From Nocardia aurea (GTDB lineage Bacteria; Actinomycetota; Actinomycetes; Mycobacteriales; Mycobacteriaceae): DNA of 64,000 bases. A program made the position numbers and the translations under genes. The stretch covers positions 124,001-188,000 of the forward strand of contig NZ_QCYJ01000021.1 in the NCBI RefSeq assembly GCF_003123685.1, written 5' to 3'. Shown piece after piece: positions 23,919-34,295 of the stretch (its first letter is position 1; each line of letters begins with the position of its first letter). The notes beneath the pieces were generated by a model, which did not search any database, was not told the origin of the DNA, and saw only the letters and a program-made list of their open reading frames with translations.

Positions 23919-25457
23919 ATGCGAACGATTCCCTCTGAACTGCGGACTCGATACGAGCAGGAGGGTTGGTGGACCTCCGATACGCTCGGTGACCTGCTGA
24001 GTCGCAGCCTCGCGCCGGCTCGGGACAGGGATTTCCGCGTGCACTCCGATGTCAGGCCGTGGTCGGGCACGGTCGGCGAGGTCGAACTGGTCGCGCGCAG
24101 GCTGGCCGCGGGCCTGCGCGCGCGGGGCGTCGGGCCGGGCGATGTCATCGCCTTCCAGCTACCCAACTGGATGGAAGCGGCGGCCACCTTCTGGGCGTCG
24201 GCCTTCCTCGGCGCCGCGATCGTGCCGATCGTGCACTTCTACGGGCGCAAGGAACTCGCGCATATCTTCGAGACCGCCCGGCCGAGCGTCTTCATCACCG
24301 CCGAGCGGTTCGGCCGGATGACCTACGAACCCGATGTCTGCGCCGACATTCCCGTGGTGGGGGTGGTCGGGCGCGACTTCGAACAGCTGCTCGCCGACGA
24401 GCCGATGACCGGCACGCTGAGCATCGATCCGGCCGCGCCCGCGCTGATCGCCTTCACCTCGGGCACCACGAGCGCGCCCAAGGCCGTCGTGCACAGTCAT
24501 CAGACGCTCGGGTGCGAGGCCAGGCAGCTGTCCGAGCGCAATGTCCGTGACCGCAGCATCCAGCTGACCGCCGCGCCGGTCGGTCATTTCATCGGAATGG
24601 TCGGCGCCTTCCTCATTCCGGTGTTGCACGGCAAGCCGATCCACCTCGCCGACGCCTGGGATCCGAAGCGGGCACTGGCGTTGATGAAGAACGACGGCCT
24701 CGCGATCGGCGGCGGTCCACCGTATTTCGTGACGAGTCTGCTCGAGCATCCCGATTTCACCCCGGAACATCTGCGCGGGGTGCAGTACTTCGGGCTGGGC
24801 GGGTCGGCGGTGCCGCTCGCGGTCACCCGCAGGCTGGCCGATCTCGGCATCACCGCTTTCCGTGCCTACGGCAGCACCGAACATCCTTCGATCTCCGGGT
24901 CGCTGTTCGACGCGCCGGAATTCGAACGGCTGGCGACCGACGGCAGACCGATGCCCGGTGTCGAGATCAGGTTGGCCGAAGATGGCGAAATCCTGAGCCG
25001 GGGGCCGGACCTGTGCGTAGGGTATCTCGATGAATCGTTGACGGCGAAGGTGTTCGACGCCGAGGGCTGGTACCACACCGGCGATATCGGCGTCCTGCAC
25101 CCGGACGGTCACCTCACGATCACCGATCGCAAATCCGACATCATCATTCGCGGTGGCGAGAACATCAGCGCGCTCGAGGTGGAGGAGTTGCTCCTCGGCA
25201 TGCCCGAGGTCGCCGAGGCGGTGGTGGTCGCCGTGCCGGACAACCGATTCGGTGAACAGGTCGGCGCCGTGCTGCGGCTGCGGTCCGGGCATCCCATGCC
25301 GTCGATGGCCGGGGTGCGGCAACATTTCGAGGCGGCGGGTATCGCGCGCCAGAAGTGGCCGGAGCGGCTTTTCGAGGTCGCGGAGTATCCCCGCACCGCC
25401 AGCGGGAAGGTCCAGAAACATCTGCTTCGGGCAGCTATTGCGGACGCGTCGCTGTGA
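23919..25457 (+). CDS. Acyl-CoA synthetase / class I adenylate-forming ligase (FadD-like) 2
   Basis: A 512-residue ligase. It begins MRTIPSELRTRYEQEGWW, a typical start for a subgroup of actinobacterial FadD proteins, so ATG 23919 is trusted although no ribosome binding site precedes it. Motifs are IAFTSGTTSAPKAVVHSHQT, AYGSTEHPS, TDRKSDIIIRGGENI and the catalytic lysine in PRTASGKVQKH. It activates an acid to its CoA ester. A regulon palindrome overlaps its promoter and another overlaps its stop, so it sits at the head of the long rightward gene set. Confidence 0.88.
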   Translation: MRTIPSELRTRYEQEGWWTSDTLGDLLSRSLAPARDRDFRVHSDVRPWSGTVGEVELVARRLAAGLRARGVGPGDVIAFQLPNWMEAAATFWASAFLGAAIVPIVHFYGRKELAHIFETARPSVFITAERFGRMTYEPDVCADIPVVGVVGRDFEQLLADEPMTGTLSIDPAAPALIAFTSGTTSAPKAVVHSHQTLGCEARQLSERNVRDRSIQLTAAPVGHFIGMVGAFLIPVLHGKPIHLADAWDPKRALALMKNDGLAIGGGPPYFVTSLLEHPDFTPEHLRGVQYFGLGGSAVPLAVTRRLADLGITAFRAYGSTEHPSISGSLFDAPEFERLATDGRPMPGVEIRLAEDGEILSRGPDLCVGYLDESLTAKVFDAEGWYHTGDIGVLHPDGHLTITDRKSDIIIRGGENISALEVEELLLGMPEVAEAVVVAVPDNRFGEQVGAVLRLRSGHPMPSMAGVRQHFEAAGIARQKWPERLFEVAEYPRTASGKVQKHLLRAAIADASL

Positions 25458-25470
25458 GAATACGATTCTC
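25456..25470 (+). promoter_or_regulatory. Regulon operator heading the long rightward operon
   Basis: GAGAATACGATTCTC is a perfect palindrome that overlaps the stop codon of the ligase gene and ends 22 bp before the flavoprotein ATG at 25493. It contains a possible -10 box, TACGAT (25461-25466). It would let the regulator control the downstream mhp-type genes separately from the ligase. Confidence 0.6.
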
Positions 25471-25492
25471 TTATTAGAAGATGGAGGTTTTC

Positions 25493-27121
25493 ATGAGAAA
25501 CCCACCCTCTACCTGGGACGATACTGTCGATGTTGTCGTACTCGGCAGTGGAGCCGCTGGTCTGACAGCCGCTCTCAGCGCCGCCGTGAACGGCGCGGAG
25601 GTGGCCCTGTTCGAGAAGTCCGCCACCGTCGGGGGCACCAGCGCCGTCTCCGGTGGAATCGCCTGGATTCCCGCGCATCGCCGGTCTCCGGACGGAGAGC
25701 TGACCGCCGAGGCCGCTTTGAGCTACTTACGCGCGCAAGCGTTCGGCTCGATGGACGACGAACTGGTCGACACCTTCGTGCGCACCGGCGCGGCGATGGT
25801 CGACTTCGTGGAGGAGCACAGCGGCGTCCGCTTCGAAATCGCCGATGGCTTCCCGGATTACAAACCCGAACTGCCCGGTGGCAGGCCGACAGGCGGACGT
25901 TCGCTGAGCCCGGTGGCCTTCGATCTGACCAGGCTCGGCGAGTGGAGCGACCGCATCACCGCGTTCCCCGCCGACTGGAGCAATGTCGGTTTCGACGCGG
26001 AGACCAGGGCCAGACTGCACGTCACCGTCGACAACGAAGCCGGTGATCCGTGCGTGGCGGGTACCGCCCTGGTCGCCGGACTGCTCGCGGGCGTGCTCGC
26101 GGCGGGCGTGCGACCGCGCACCGACGCGCGCGCGGTCGAGCTGATCGCCGAGGACGGCGCCATCGTCGGCGTCCGGATCGCCACGGCGACAGGCGAACTC
26201 GCCGTCCGGGCCCGCGGCGGTGTCATCCTGGCCACCGGCGGATTCGAATGGGATCGGAATCTGGTCAAGGCCTATCTGCGCGGGCCGATGCACGGCGCGG
26301 TGTCACCACCGAACAACACCGGCGACGGATTGCGCATGGCCATGGCGCACGGCGCCGACCTGGGCACCATGAGCGAAGCCTGGTGGGTCCCCATCGTGCG
26401 GATCCCCGGCGACACCATCGACGGACAGCCGCGCAGTCGCAGCGTTCGCCTCGAACGCACCCGACCCCGCAGCATCATGGTCAATCGCGCGGGTAAACGG
26501 TTCGTCAACGAGGCGTCGGAATACAACTCGATGGCGGGCGCATTCCACTACCTCGACCCGCGCGGCGGGTACGTCAACGATCCGGCCTGGATCGTCTTCG
26601 ACGCGATTCACCTGCGCCGCTACGGATTTCTCGGCATCGCGCCGGGTGATCCGGTGCCGGACTGGTTCTGCGAATCGGCAGATCTCGCCGAGCTGGCCGC
26701 GAAGACCGGTATCGACCCGGACGGCCTCGCCTCGACCGTCGCGCGCTGGAACAGCGCCGTCGCCGACGAGGTGGACCCGGACTGGGGCCGCGGATCGAGC
26801 GCCTACGACGGGTGGTGGGGCGACGACTCGGCCGCCACCGTCGCGGGGCGCACCCTCGGGCCGCTGGACTCCGGGCCGTACTACGCGGTGCCGGTGACCG
26901 TCGGCGCGATGGGCACCAAGGGCGGACCGCGTACCGATCGCGACGGCCGGGTGCTGCACGTCGACGGGCACGTCCTGCCCGGTCTGTTCGCGGCGGGCAA
27001 CGCGATGGCAGGTGTCACCGGCCGCGCCTACGGCGGCGCGGGCGGCACCATCGGCCCCGGGATGACGTGGGGTTTTCGCGCCGGACATACGGCGGCGACC
27101 GGTAAGTCGGTCGAGTGCTGA
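25493..27121 (+). CDS. KstD-like FAD-dependent dehydrogenase 1
   Basis: A 542-residue flavoprotein of the fumarate reductase/3-ketosteroid delta-1-dehydrogenase family. The N-terminal FAD site is VVVLGSGAAGLTAALSAA, followed by GGTSAVSGGIAWIP. The C-terminal GRAYGGAGGTIGPGMTWGF has the Tyr-x3-Gly that forms part of the KstD active site. It probably removes two hydrogens from a cyclic ketone. ATG 25493 is used because GGAGG lies 5 nt upstream; an ATG 12 nt earlier has no such site. A palindromic operator lies just upstream. The exact substrate, steroid or not, cannot be told. Confidence 0.82.
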   Translation: MRNPPSTWDDTVDVVVLGSGAAGLTAALSAAVNGAEVALFEKSATVGGTSAVSGGIAWIPAHRRSPDGELTAEAALSYLRAQAFGSMDDELVDTFVRTGAAMVDFVEEHSGVRFEIADGFPDYKPELPGGRPTGGRSLSPVAFDLTRLGEWSDRITAFPADWSNVGFDAETRARLHVTVDNEAGDPCVAGTALVAGLLAGVLAAGVRPRTDARAVELIAEDGAIVGVRIATATGELAVRARGGVILATGGFEWDRNLVKAYLRGPMHGAVSPPNNTGDGLRMAMAHGADLGTMSEAWWVPIVRIPGDTIDGQPRSRSVRLERTRPRSIMVNRAGKRFVNEASEYNSMAGAFHYLDPRGGYVNDPAWIVFDAIHLRRYGFLGIAPGDPVPDWFCESADLAELAAKTGIDPDGLASTVARWNSAVADEVDPDWGRGSSAYDGWWGDDSAATVAGRTLGPLDSGPYYAVPVTVGAMGTKGGPRTDRDGRVLHVDGHVLPGLFAAGNAMAGVTGRAYGGAGGTIGPGMTWGFRAGHTAATGKSVEC

Positions 27122-27162
27122 CACACAGACGGGCGACTGCGCCGGGGAGATGGAGGTAGCGA

Positions 27163-28032
27163 GTGGCCGAGTACGAAAGCATCTGGAGCGACCTGCAGGG
27201 TGTGTCCTTCACCCAGGGATACCTCGACGTGGGCGGAGTGCGCACGCGCTACCTGCACGCCGGTGACCGGTCCCTGCCGACCTTGGTGTTGCTGCACGGG
27301 TCCGGCGGTCACGCCGAGGCCTACATCCGCAATCTGGAGGCGCACGCCGAGCATTTCTCGACGTGGTCCATCGACATGCTGGGGCACGGGTACACCGACA
27401 AACCCGGTCATCCGCTCGAAATCGCCCACTACGTCGACCATCTCATCGCGTTCTTCGACGCGATCGGGGTCGAGAAGGTGAGCCTGAGCGGTGAGTCGCT
27501 GGGCGGCTGGGTCGCGGCGCGGGCGGCGTTCGACCACCCGGACCGCATCGACCGCCTGGTGCTCAACACCGCGGGCGGTTCCCAGGCCGATCCGGTCGTC
27601 ATGGCGCGCATCGTGACGCTGTCGATGGCGGCGGTGAGCGATCCGACCTGGGAGACGGTGCAGGCCAGGATCAAATGGCTGATGGCCGACAAGACCAAGG
27701 ATTACGACGATATCGTCGCCAGCAGGCAGCGGATCTATCGTCAGCCCGGATTCGTCGCCGCCATGCGCGACATCATGGCGTTGCAGGACCCCGAGATCCG
27801 TCAGCGAAATCTGCTGGGGGAGAAGGAGTACGGCGGCATCAAGGCACCAACCCTGGTGCTGTGGACCAGTGACGACCCGACCGCGGACGTCAGCGAGGGA
27901 CGGCGCATCGCGTCGATGATTCCCGGCGCGCGTTTCGAGGTCATGCCCGACTGCGGGCACTGGCCCCAGTACGAGGACGCGAAAACCTTCGACGCCATCC
28001 ACCTCGACCATCTGCTCGGCGGTCGGCCGTGA
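27163..28032 (+). CDS. mhpC: Meta-cleavage product hydrolase (MhpC-like)
   Basis: A 289-residue alpha/beta hydrolase of the C-C hydrolase group that splits the ring-cleavage product made by an extradiol dioxygenase. The triad is visible: Ser112 in SGESLGGW, Asp in WTSDDPTAD (237/238), and His266 in [19 protein letters not shown] is the oxyanion loop. The GTG at 27163 has GGAGG upstream. It overlaps the mhpA-like gene by 4 nt, and the order mhpC-mhpA-mhpB strongly supports the role. Length matches MhpC/BphD. Confidence 0.86.
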   Translation: MAEYESIWSDLQGVSFTQGYLDVGGVRTRYLHAGDRSLPTLVLLHGSGGHAEAYIRNLEAHAEHFSTWSIDMLGHGYTDKPGHPLEIAHYVDHLIAFFDAIGVEKVSLSGESLGGWVAARAAFDHPDRIDRLVLNTAGGSQADPVVMARIVTLSMAAVSDPTWETVQARIKWLMADKTKDYDDIVASRQRIYRQPGFVAAMRDIMALQDPEIRQRNLLGEKEYGGIKAPTLVLWTSDDPTADVSEGRRIASMIPGARFEVMPDCGHWPQYEDAKTFDAIHLDHLLGGRP

Positions 28033-29684
28033 CCGGGGAACGCACAGCGGATGTGGTCCTGGTCGGCGCGGGACCGGTGGGACTGACCCTGGCCAATATC
28101 CTGGGCCACCACGGTGTTCGCGTCCTGATCGTCGAGGAACGGGCCACCCTGATCGACTATCCGCGCGGCGTCGGGCTCGACGACGAATCGCTGCGCACCT
28201 TCCAGTCGATCGGGCTCACCGATCGAATCCTCCCGCACACCACGCCGAATCAGATCCTGCGATTCGTCGACGCCCGACGCGCACTGCTCGCCGAGATCGC
28301 GCCCACCGACACCTCGTTCGGATGGCCGAAACGCAACGGTTTCGTCCAGTCGCTCGTCGACGCCGAACTGCTCGCCGGTCTGGACCGCTATCCGAGTGTC
28401 GAGATCCTGTGGCACCACGCGATGCGGTCGTGTACGGATGCGGGCGAGACGGTGCGCGTGCAGGTCGACGGCCCGCAGGGGTCCTCGACGATCGCCGCGC
28501 GCTACGTGGTCGGCTGCGACGGCGGCCGGAGCGCGACCAGACACCAGATGGACGTCAGCTTCGAGGGGACGACGTCCTCGACCCGCTGGCTCGTCGTCGA
28601 TATCGCCTCGGATCCGTTGGGACATCCCAATATCGAGGTCGGCGCCGATCCGGCGCGGCCGAATGTCTCGGTCTCGATCGCGCACGGCATCCGGCGTTTC
28701 GAATTCATGATCCACGACGACGAATCCGACGAACTGGCCGAGGATCCCGCCTTCGTCGCGAAGATGATCGCGCCGTTCGTGCCGTACCCGGAGCGGGTCG
28801 ATGTCATCAGGCGACGGGTGTACACCCATCATTCGCGGATCGCGAGCGCGTTCCGCCGCGGCAGGCTGCTGCTCGCGGGCGACGCGGCGCACCTGATGCC
28901 GGTCTGGCAGGGCCAGGGATACAACAGCGGGATCAGGGACGCGGCGAATCTGGGCTGGAAGCTCGCCGCCGTGATCAACGGCCACGCGGGCGACGCCCTG
29001 CTGGACAGCTACGACCAGGAGCGGCGCAAACACGCCCGCGCGATGATCGACCTGTCCACGATGGTGGGCAAGGTCATCTCGCCGACCAATCCCAGGGTGA
29101 CGGCTTTCCGTGATGTCGCGGTGCGGATCGCGGCGGCCATACCGCCGGTGAAGCGCTATGTGCTCGGCATGCGGTTCAAGCCGATGCCGCGCTACGACCA
29201 GGGCGCGGTGGTGCACAAGCACACTCGTTCGCCGCGGTCGGCGGTCGGCACGCTGTTCATCCAGCCGCGCGTGGACACCAGGGATCGGTCCGATGTCCCG
29301 CTCGACGAGGTGCTCGGCCCGTGGTTCGCGGTGCTGTGCTGGAACAACCGGCCCCGCGAGGTACTCGGCGAGGCGGCCTTCGCGCGCTGGAAATCGCTCG
29401 GCGCGGTCTTCGTCGCCGCCAGGCCCGCGACGCAGCTGCACTGGACCGGACACGACGATCCCGATGTGGTCGTCGTCGGCGACCGGACCGGTGCGCTGAA
29501 GAGTTGGTTCGACGGGCAGTTGGATTCGGTGCTGTTCCTGCGGCCCGATCGCTGCGTGGCCGGTGCGTGCATCGCCCAACTCGCCCCCGAATTGAGCGCG
29601 GAGTTGTTCGCCGCGCTCGGTCTGACCGACGGAGGTGAACATGGCGCTGGCTCTGTGCTGCGTCTCGCACAGCCCTCTGCTTGA
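28029..29684 (+). CDS. mhpA: 3-(3-hydroxyphenyl)propionate hydroxylase-like FAD monooxygenase (MhpA)
   Basis: A 551-residue class A flavin monooxygenase that matches E. coli MhpA along its length in recognisable blocks. These are [60 protein letters not shown], the FAD motif [18 protein letters not shown] and MRFKPMPRY. It should ortho-hydroxylate a meta-substituted phenol bearing a side chain, giving a catechol, with NAD(P)H and oxygen. It overlaps mhpC (4 nt) and mhpB (44 nt). The substrate may be a larger phenol than in E. coli, given the P450 and KstD-like neighbours. Confidence 0.9.
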   Translation: MTGERTADVVLVGAGPVGLTLANILGHHGVRVLIVEERATLIDYPRGVGLDDESLRTFQSIGLTDRILPHTTPNQILRFVDARRALLAEIAPTDTSFGWPKRNGFVQSLVDAELLAGLDRYPSVEILWHHAMRSCTDAGETVRVQVDGPQGSSTIAARYVVGCDGGRSATRHQMDVSFEGTTSSTRWLVVDIASDPLGHPNIEVGADPARPNVSVSIAHGIRRFEFMIHDDESDELAEDPAFVAKMIAPFVPYPERVDVIRRRVYTHHSRIASAFRRGRLLLAGDAAHLMPVWQGQGYNSGIRDAANLGWKLAAVINGHAGDALLDSYDQERRKHARAMIDLSTMVGKVISPTNPRVTAFRDVAVRIAAAIPPVKRYVLGMRFKPMPRYDQGAVVHKHTRSPRSAVGTLFIQPRVDTRDRSDVPLDEVLGPWFAVLCWNNRPREVLGEAAFARWKSLGAVFVAARPATQLHWTGHDDPDVVVVGDRTGALKSWFDGQLDSVLFLRPDRCVAGACIAQLAPELSAELFAALGLTDGGEHGAGSVLRLAQPSA

Positions 29685-30618
29685 TCTGCCGGGGCCCGAA
29701 GCCGAACTCGTCGACGAGGTCGGCGGCGCGCTGGCGCAGGCGCGCGAATTCGTGCGGGCCTGGGACCCGGAACTGGTGGTGACGTTCTCGCCCGATCACT
29801 ACAACGGCTTCTTCTACCGCCTGATGCCGCCGTTCTGCCTCGGTACCTCGGCGCAGGGCATCGGTGACTACGGCACTTATGCGGGTACGCTCGACGTGCC
29901 CGAACAACTGGCGGGCGACTGCGCGCAGGCGATACTCGACGCGGGCGTGGACATCTCGGTCTCGGCGACGATGGATGTCGACCACGCGACCACCCAGCCG
30001 TTGCAGCGACTGCTCGGCGACGCTCGCGCGCTTCCGGTGATCCCGATCTTCGTCAACGCGGTGGCGACACCGCTGGGACCGCTGCGTCGCGCCGCGGCTC
30101 TGGGCAGGGCGGTCGGCGAATACCTGGCGTCGCTGGACAAGCGGGTATTGCTCATCGGCTCGGGTGGACTGTCGCACGATCCGCCCGTTCCCGCGCGAGC
30201 CACGGCCACCGGCCCGGTGCTCGACCGCATCGTGCACGGGACCCCGCAGACACCGGAGCAGCGCGCGGCCAGGCAGACGGCGGTGATCGCGGCGGCTCGT
30301 GACTTCGCGGTGGGTGAAAGCCCTCTCAAACCCCTCAACCCGGACTGGGACGGCTTGTTCCTCGATCTCCTCGACGAGGGCAGGCTCGACGCGTTCGACG
30401 ACTGGGACAACGCCACGATCACCCGCGAGGGCGGCAATTCCGCCCACGAGATCCGCACCTGGGTGGCCGCCTACGCCGCCCTGGCGACCCAGGGCAAATA
30501 CCGAACGGGTGTGCGCTACTACCGCGCGGCCCCGGCGCTGATCGCCGGATTCGCCGTGCGCACCGCGATTCCGGACACGGACCGGACCGCGTGGGCGAAC
30601 GACAGGAGACGACAGTGA
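29641..30618 (+). CDS. mhpB: Extradiol dioxygenase, LigB type (MhpB, 2,3-dihydroxyphenylpropionate 1,2-dioxygenase-like)
   Basis: A 325-residue class III ring-cleaving dioxygenase. It matches E. coli MhpB in [72 protein letters not shown] and the C-terminal RYYR. Counting from ATG 29641, Asp114, His115 and His179 fall at the same numbers as the catalytic residues known from E. coli MhpB, which supports this start; GGAGG is 5 nt upstream. It cleaves a catechol next to the side chain using Fe(II). Its gene overlaps mhpA by 44 nt and the next gene by GTGA. Confidence 0.93.
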   Translation: MALALCCVSHSPLLDLPGPEAELVDEVGGALAQAREFVRAWDPELVVTFSPDHYNGFFYRLMPPFCLGTSAQGIGDYGTYAGTLDVPEQLAGDCAQAILDAGVDISVSATMDVDHATTQPLQRLLGDARALPVIPIFVNAVATPLGPLRRAAALGRAVGEYLASLDKRVLLIGSGGLSHDPPVPARATATGPVLDRIVHGTPQTPEQRAARQTAVIAAARDFAVGESPLKPLNPDWDGLFLDLLDEGRLDAFDDWDNATITREGGNSAHEIRTWVAAYAALATQGKYRTGVRYYRAAPALIAGFAVRTAIPDTDRTAWANDRRRQ

Positions 30619-32411
30619 CATCCGAGACGTCGGAAACCTTCGACGAATCCGTCGACGTCCTGGTGATCGGCTCGGGCGGCGGCGGCATGGCCGCGGCGCT
30701 GACGGCCGCCGACGCCGGACTCGAGGTGCTGGTGGTCGAGAAGGCCGATCGCTACGGCGGTTCCACCGCGCTGTCCGGCGGCGGCATCTGGGTGCCCAAC
30801 GCCCCCGCACAGCGCCGCGACGGATACTCGCCCGATCCCGAAGAGGTCGTCGCCTACCTGCGGACCATCACCGAAGGGCTGGTCACCGACGCGAGATTAC
30901 GCGCGTATGTGGAGCAGGCGCCCGCGATGATGGAATTCCTGGAGAAGTGCGGTCCGTGGCTGGAATTCGTGTGGAAACCCGGCTACGCCGACTACTACCC
31001 GGAATTGCCGGGCGGCTCCGAACAGGGCAGCACGATCAACGTTCCGCCGATCGATCTGCGGGTGCTCGGCGACGAGGAGCAGAACCTGCTGGCGCCACTG
31101 GCGTTGGCGCCCAAGGGTATCTGGCTCGGGCCCAAGGATCTGCGGCTGTTCTATCAGGTGCGCCAGAACTGGCGCGGCAAGGCCGTCCTGCTCAAACTGC
31201 TGTGGCGGATGTTCCGGGCGCGGGTCTTCGGCGACCGGATCGCCGCCATCGGGCAGTCGCTGGTGGCCCGGCTGCGACTCGCGATGCGGGACAGGAATAT
31301 TGCGCTCTGGCTCAGTTCTCCGATGACCTCGCTCATCGCCGCGGCCGACGGTTCGGTGATCGGCGCGGTGATCGAACGCGGCGGTCGGCGGTTGCGCGTC
31401 GAGGCCAGGGGCGGGGTGATCATCGCGGCGGGCGGATTCGACCACGACATGGCCTGGCGCAAGGAACACCTGCCCGAGATCGAGGACGACTGGAGCTTCG
31501 GCAATCCGCTCGCGGTCGGCGACGGCATCCGCGCGGGACAACAGGTCGGCGCCGCCACCGAACTCATGGACGAGTCCTGGTGGTTCCCGGCGATCCAATG
31601 GCCCGACGGCCGTATGCAATTCATGCTCAACGAACGCATGATGCCCTCGCAGTTCATCGTCAACGGCGCGGGCGAGCGGTTCATCAACGAGGCCGCGCCG
31701 TACATGGACTTCGGTCACGCGATGATCGAGGGCCAGCGCACCGGCGTTCCGCATATTCCGTGCTGGCTGATCACCGACGCGCGCTCGTTCCACCGCTACG
31801 TGGTCGCGGGACATCTTCCGCTGCCCAAGATTCCGTTCGCGCCGGTACCGACGGGGCGCAAGATCCCTCAGGCCTGGCTCGACTCCGGGGTGGTGCGCGC
31901 GGCGAACTCGTGGGCCGAACTCGCCGCGCAGATCGATGTGCCCGCGGACGCGCTGCGCGCCACGGCGGAGCGGTTCAACGTGTTGGCGCGAAGTGGCGAC
32001 GACGAGGATTTCCACCGCGGTGTGAGTGTCTACGACAACTACTACGGCGATCCGACGCTGGACAATCCGAATCTGGCGCCGCTGGGCAAGCCGCCGTACT
32101 ACGCGTTCCGAATGGTGCTGGGCGATCTCGGTACCTCGGGCGGACTCAGTACCGACGAGCACGCGAGGGTGTTGCGTGCGGACGGCGGCGTCATCGCCGG
32201 GCTCTACGCGGTCGGCAACGCTTCGGCTCCGGTGATGGGACGCAGCTACGCCGGCGCGGGCGCGACCATCGGCCCGGCGATGACCTTCGGGTACATCGCG
32301 GTGAAGCATATCGCCGCGCGGACAGGTGCCACGTCCGGCGAGGACGACAGCTCCCGACCCGAGCACGCCGCCGCCGACGACTCCTCGCTCACCTCGAGCA
32401 GCGGTACCTGA
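30615..32411 (+). CDS. KstD-like FAD-dependent dehydrogenase 2
   Basis: A 598-residue flavoprotein. FAD site: [20 protein letters not shown], then [17 protein letters not shown]; the C-terminus has [19 protein letters not shown], including the Tyr-x3-Gly of 3-ketosteroid dehydrogenases. The last 30 residues are a Ser/Asp/Glu-rich tail. GTG 30615 is supported by AGGAG 7 nt upstream and a GTGA overlap with mhpB. Lying directly after an extradiol dioxygenase, it may aromatise or desaturate an alicyclic ring before hydroxylation; that role is inference. Confidence 0.82.
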   Translation: MTSETSETFDESVDVLVIGSGGGGMAAALTAADAGLEVLVVEKADRYGGSTALSGGGIWVPNAPAQRRDGYSPDPEEVVAYLRTITEGLVTDARLRAYVEQAPAMMEFLEKCGPWLEFVWKPGYADYYPELPGGSEQGSTINVPPIDLRVLGDEEQNLLAPLALAPKGIWLGPKDLRLFYQVRQNWRGKAVLLKLLWRMFRARVFGDRIAAIGQSLVARLRLAMRDRNIALWLSSPMTSLIAAADGSVIGAVIERGGRRLRVEARGGVIIAAGGFDHDMAWRKEHLPEIEDDWSFGNPLAVGDGIRAGQQVGAATELMDESWWFPAIQWPDGRMQFMLNERMMPSQFIVNGAGERFINEAAPYMDFGHAMIEGQRTGVPHIPCWLITDARSFHRYVVAGHLPLPKIPFAPVPTGRKIPQAWLDSGVVRAANSWAELAAQIDVPADALRATAERFNVLARSGDDEDFHRGVSVYDNYYGDPTLDNPNLAPLGKPPYYAFRMVLGDLGTSGGLSTDEHARVLRADGGVIAGLYAVGNASAPVMGRSYAGAGATIGPAMTFGYIAVKHIAARTGATSGEDDSSRPEHAAADDSSLTSSSGT

Positions 32412-32413
32412 CC

Positions 32414-33226
32414 ATGACATCCATCGACGAATTGTGGCGTTACGACGGCAAACGAGTCGTCGTGACCGGGTGTGCCTCGGGAATCGGGGCATCCCTGGCT
32501 CGCCAACTGCGTGAACTGGGCGCCGAGGTGGTCGGGCTCGACCTGGTGCCGCCCTCGGTGGAAATCGAGGAGTTCCACCACGTGGACATGGCCGATTCCG
32601 CCGCGATCGAGCGTGCCGCGGCCGCGGTCGGTCCCCGGGTCGACTCGCTGTTCAATGTCGCGGGCGTGTCGTCCGGAATCGGGAATCCACTGCGCGTGGT
32701 GACCATCAACTTCCTCGGTCTGCGGCAGTTCACCGAGGCGCTGGCGCCGCGGATGCAAGCCGGGGCGACGATCGCGAGCGTGTCCTCGCTGGCGGCGGCG
32801 TCCTACCGCGAGAACCAGGACAGCGTGCGCGGACTGCTCGAAACCACCGACATGGCCGAAGGCGTCCTGTGGTGTGAGCGGAACCCGGATGCCCTGGCGG
32901 ACGGCGGATATCGCCTCTCGAAGGAAGCGATCATCCTGTACACCATGGCGAATGCCGCGAAGCTCGGTGCTCGCGGCGTCAGAATCAATTGCACCGGACC
33001 GGGAGTGACGGAAACGCCGATCCTGGATCAATTGCGAACGGCCTACGGCTCGGAATATCTCGACGATATCCCGAAACCGTTGGGCCGGGTCTCCGATCCT
33101 TCCGAGCAGGCGGCTGTGCTCGTCTTTCTGAACAGTGCCGTGGCCAGTTATGTGACCGGGCAGGTGCTGTGGGTCGACGGCGGCAATGTGGCCGGACGAA
33201 TCACCGCGGGGACGACCTCGCCGTGA
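32414..33226 (+). CDS. Short-chain dehydrogenase/reductase (3-alpha-HSD-like)
   Basis: A 270-residue SDR. The cofactor motif VVVTGCASGIGASLARQL and a single Asp after beta-2 (VGLDLV) suggest NAD use. A long insertion lies before the active site, which reads YRLSKEA, and NVAGVS replaces NNAG. The shortened core with the gap and insertion resembles bacterial 3-alpha-hydroxysteroid dehydrogenase/carbonyl reductase. It oxidises a ring alcohol or reduces a ketone. It starts 3 nt after the flavoprotein stop, so it is part of the same operon. Confidence 0.83.
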   Translation: MTSIDELWRYDGKRVVVTGCASGIGASLARQLRELGAEVVGLDLVPPSVEIEEFHHVDMADSAAIERAAAAVGPRVDSLFNVAGVSSGIGNPLRVVTINFLGLRQFTEALAPRMQAGATIASVSSLAAASYRENQDSVRGLLETTDMAEGVLWCERNPDALADGGYRLSKEAIILYTMANAAKLGARGVRINCTGPGVTETPILDQLRTAYGSEYLDDIPKPLGRVSDPSEQAAVLVFLNSAVASYVTGQVLWVDGGNVAGRITAGTTSP

Positions 33227-33278
33227 CCTACCGAACGACTCGAGCGATTCGAGCGATGAATCTAGAAGGAGCAGCATC

Positions 33279-34274
33279 GTGGCCAGTTTGACCGATTTCC
33301 GGCGGGTCGCCGATGGTGTGCGGAATTGGGGCCGTTGGGGCGCCGCCGACGAACTCGGAACTCTCAATTTCATCACCCCCGCCAAGGTCAGTGCGGCGGC
33401 CGGTCTGGTCAGGCACGGGAAAGTCTTCCCGCTCGGCATCGATTTCGGCTCCAACGGACCGCAGGGCGCGTTCCAGTTCCGCCAGAATCCGGTGCACGTG
33501 ATGACCGTGGACGGCGGCGACGCGCGGACCCTGGTCGAATACGGGCCGAAATGGCTGTCCAATACCGTGGGACAGGAGCTGAGCAGCTTCTTCGACGGCG
33601 CGCAGAATCCGTTCCGCTTCAACGACGACATGATCATCATGCCGTTGCAGGCCGCCACCCAGTGGGACGCGCTGTCGCACGTCTACTACGAGGACAAGCT
33701 CTACAACGGGTTCCCGGCGGATTCGGTCACCAGTCTCGGCGCTTTCCACTGCGGCATCGACAAAGTGGACAGTAAGGGCATCACGTCGCGGGGTGTGCTG
33801 CTCGACCTGGTTCGTCACCGCAAGGCCGACACCTATCTCGCGCCGGGCGCGCCCATCACGCCCGAGGAATTGGACGAGGTGGTGGCGGCCCAGGGCGTCA
33901 CCGTCGGCAGCGGCGACATCGTGCTGATCCACACCGGATGGCAGGCGCGATACCTGGAGACGGGTGACCGGGGCGAATCCTATTCGGGCCTGGATTGGCT
34001 GTGCGCGCCCTGGCTGCACGAACGTGAGGTGGCCGCGGTCGCGGCGGACAACCTCATGGTCGAGGACCCCACCTCCGGCGTCGACGGCACCTTCCTGCCC
34101 ATGCACATGCTCTGCCTGCGGGACATGGGTCTGATGCTGGGCGAGTACTGGGATCTCACCGCCCTCGCCGCGGACTGCGCCGCCGACGGCGTGTACGAAT
34201 TCCAGCTCGTCGCGCCACCTTTGCGAGTCATCGGCGCGGTCGGCTCGCCGATCAACCCGATCGCCATCAAGTAG
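33279..34274 (+). CDS. Cyclase-family / kynurenine formamidase-like metal hydrolase
   Basis: A 331-residue protein of the cyclase (PF04199-type) family. The metal-binding signature appears as TQWDALSHVYYEDKLYNGF in place of the usual H-x-GTH-x-D-x-P-x-H, and SGDIVLIHTGWQ is the conserved later strand. The GTG at 33279 is chosen because AGAAGGAG precedes it by 7 nt. Members hydrolyse lactones, formamides or open rings. In this operon it might open or hydrolyse a lactone or cyclic intermediate from the ring-cleavage branch; direct evidence for the substrate is lacking. Confidence 0.8.
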   Translation: MASLTDFRRVADGVRNWGRWGAADELGTLNFITPAKVSAAAGLVRHGKVFPLGIDFGSNGPQGAFQFRQNPVHVMTVDGGDARTLVEYGPKWLSNTVGQELSSFFDGAQNPFRFNDDMIIMPLQAATQWDALSHVYYEDKLYNGFPADSVTSLGAFHCGIDKVDSKGITSRGVLLDLVRHRKADTYLAPGAPITPEELDEVVAAQGVTVGSGDIVLIHTGWQARYLETGDRGESYSGLDWLCAPWLHEREVAAVAADNLMVEDPTSGVDGTFLPMHMLCLRDMGLMLGEYWDLTALAADCAADGVYEFQLVAPPLRVIGAVGSPINPIAIK

Positions 34275-34295
34275 TGAGAGCACGAGGTAACGGTC

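Noticed and set aside
28029..30618. Estrogen-type (AedB/HsaC) ring cleavage
   Set aside because: The dioxygenase here is LigB-type like MhpB, not the vicinal oxygen chelate type used by HsaC-like enzymes, and the hydroxylase is a single-component MhpA type rather than HsaA/HsaB.
33227..33278. Short repeated CGAGCGATTCGAGCGAT sequence before the cyclase gene
   Set aside because: It is only two imperfect units in a 52-bp gap next to a normal ribosome binding site; no sign of regulation or mobility.
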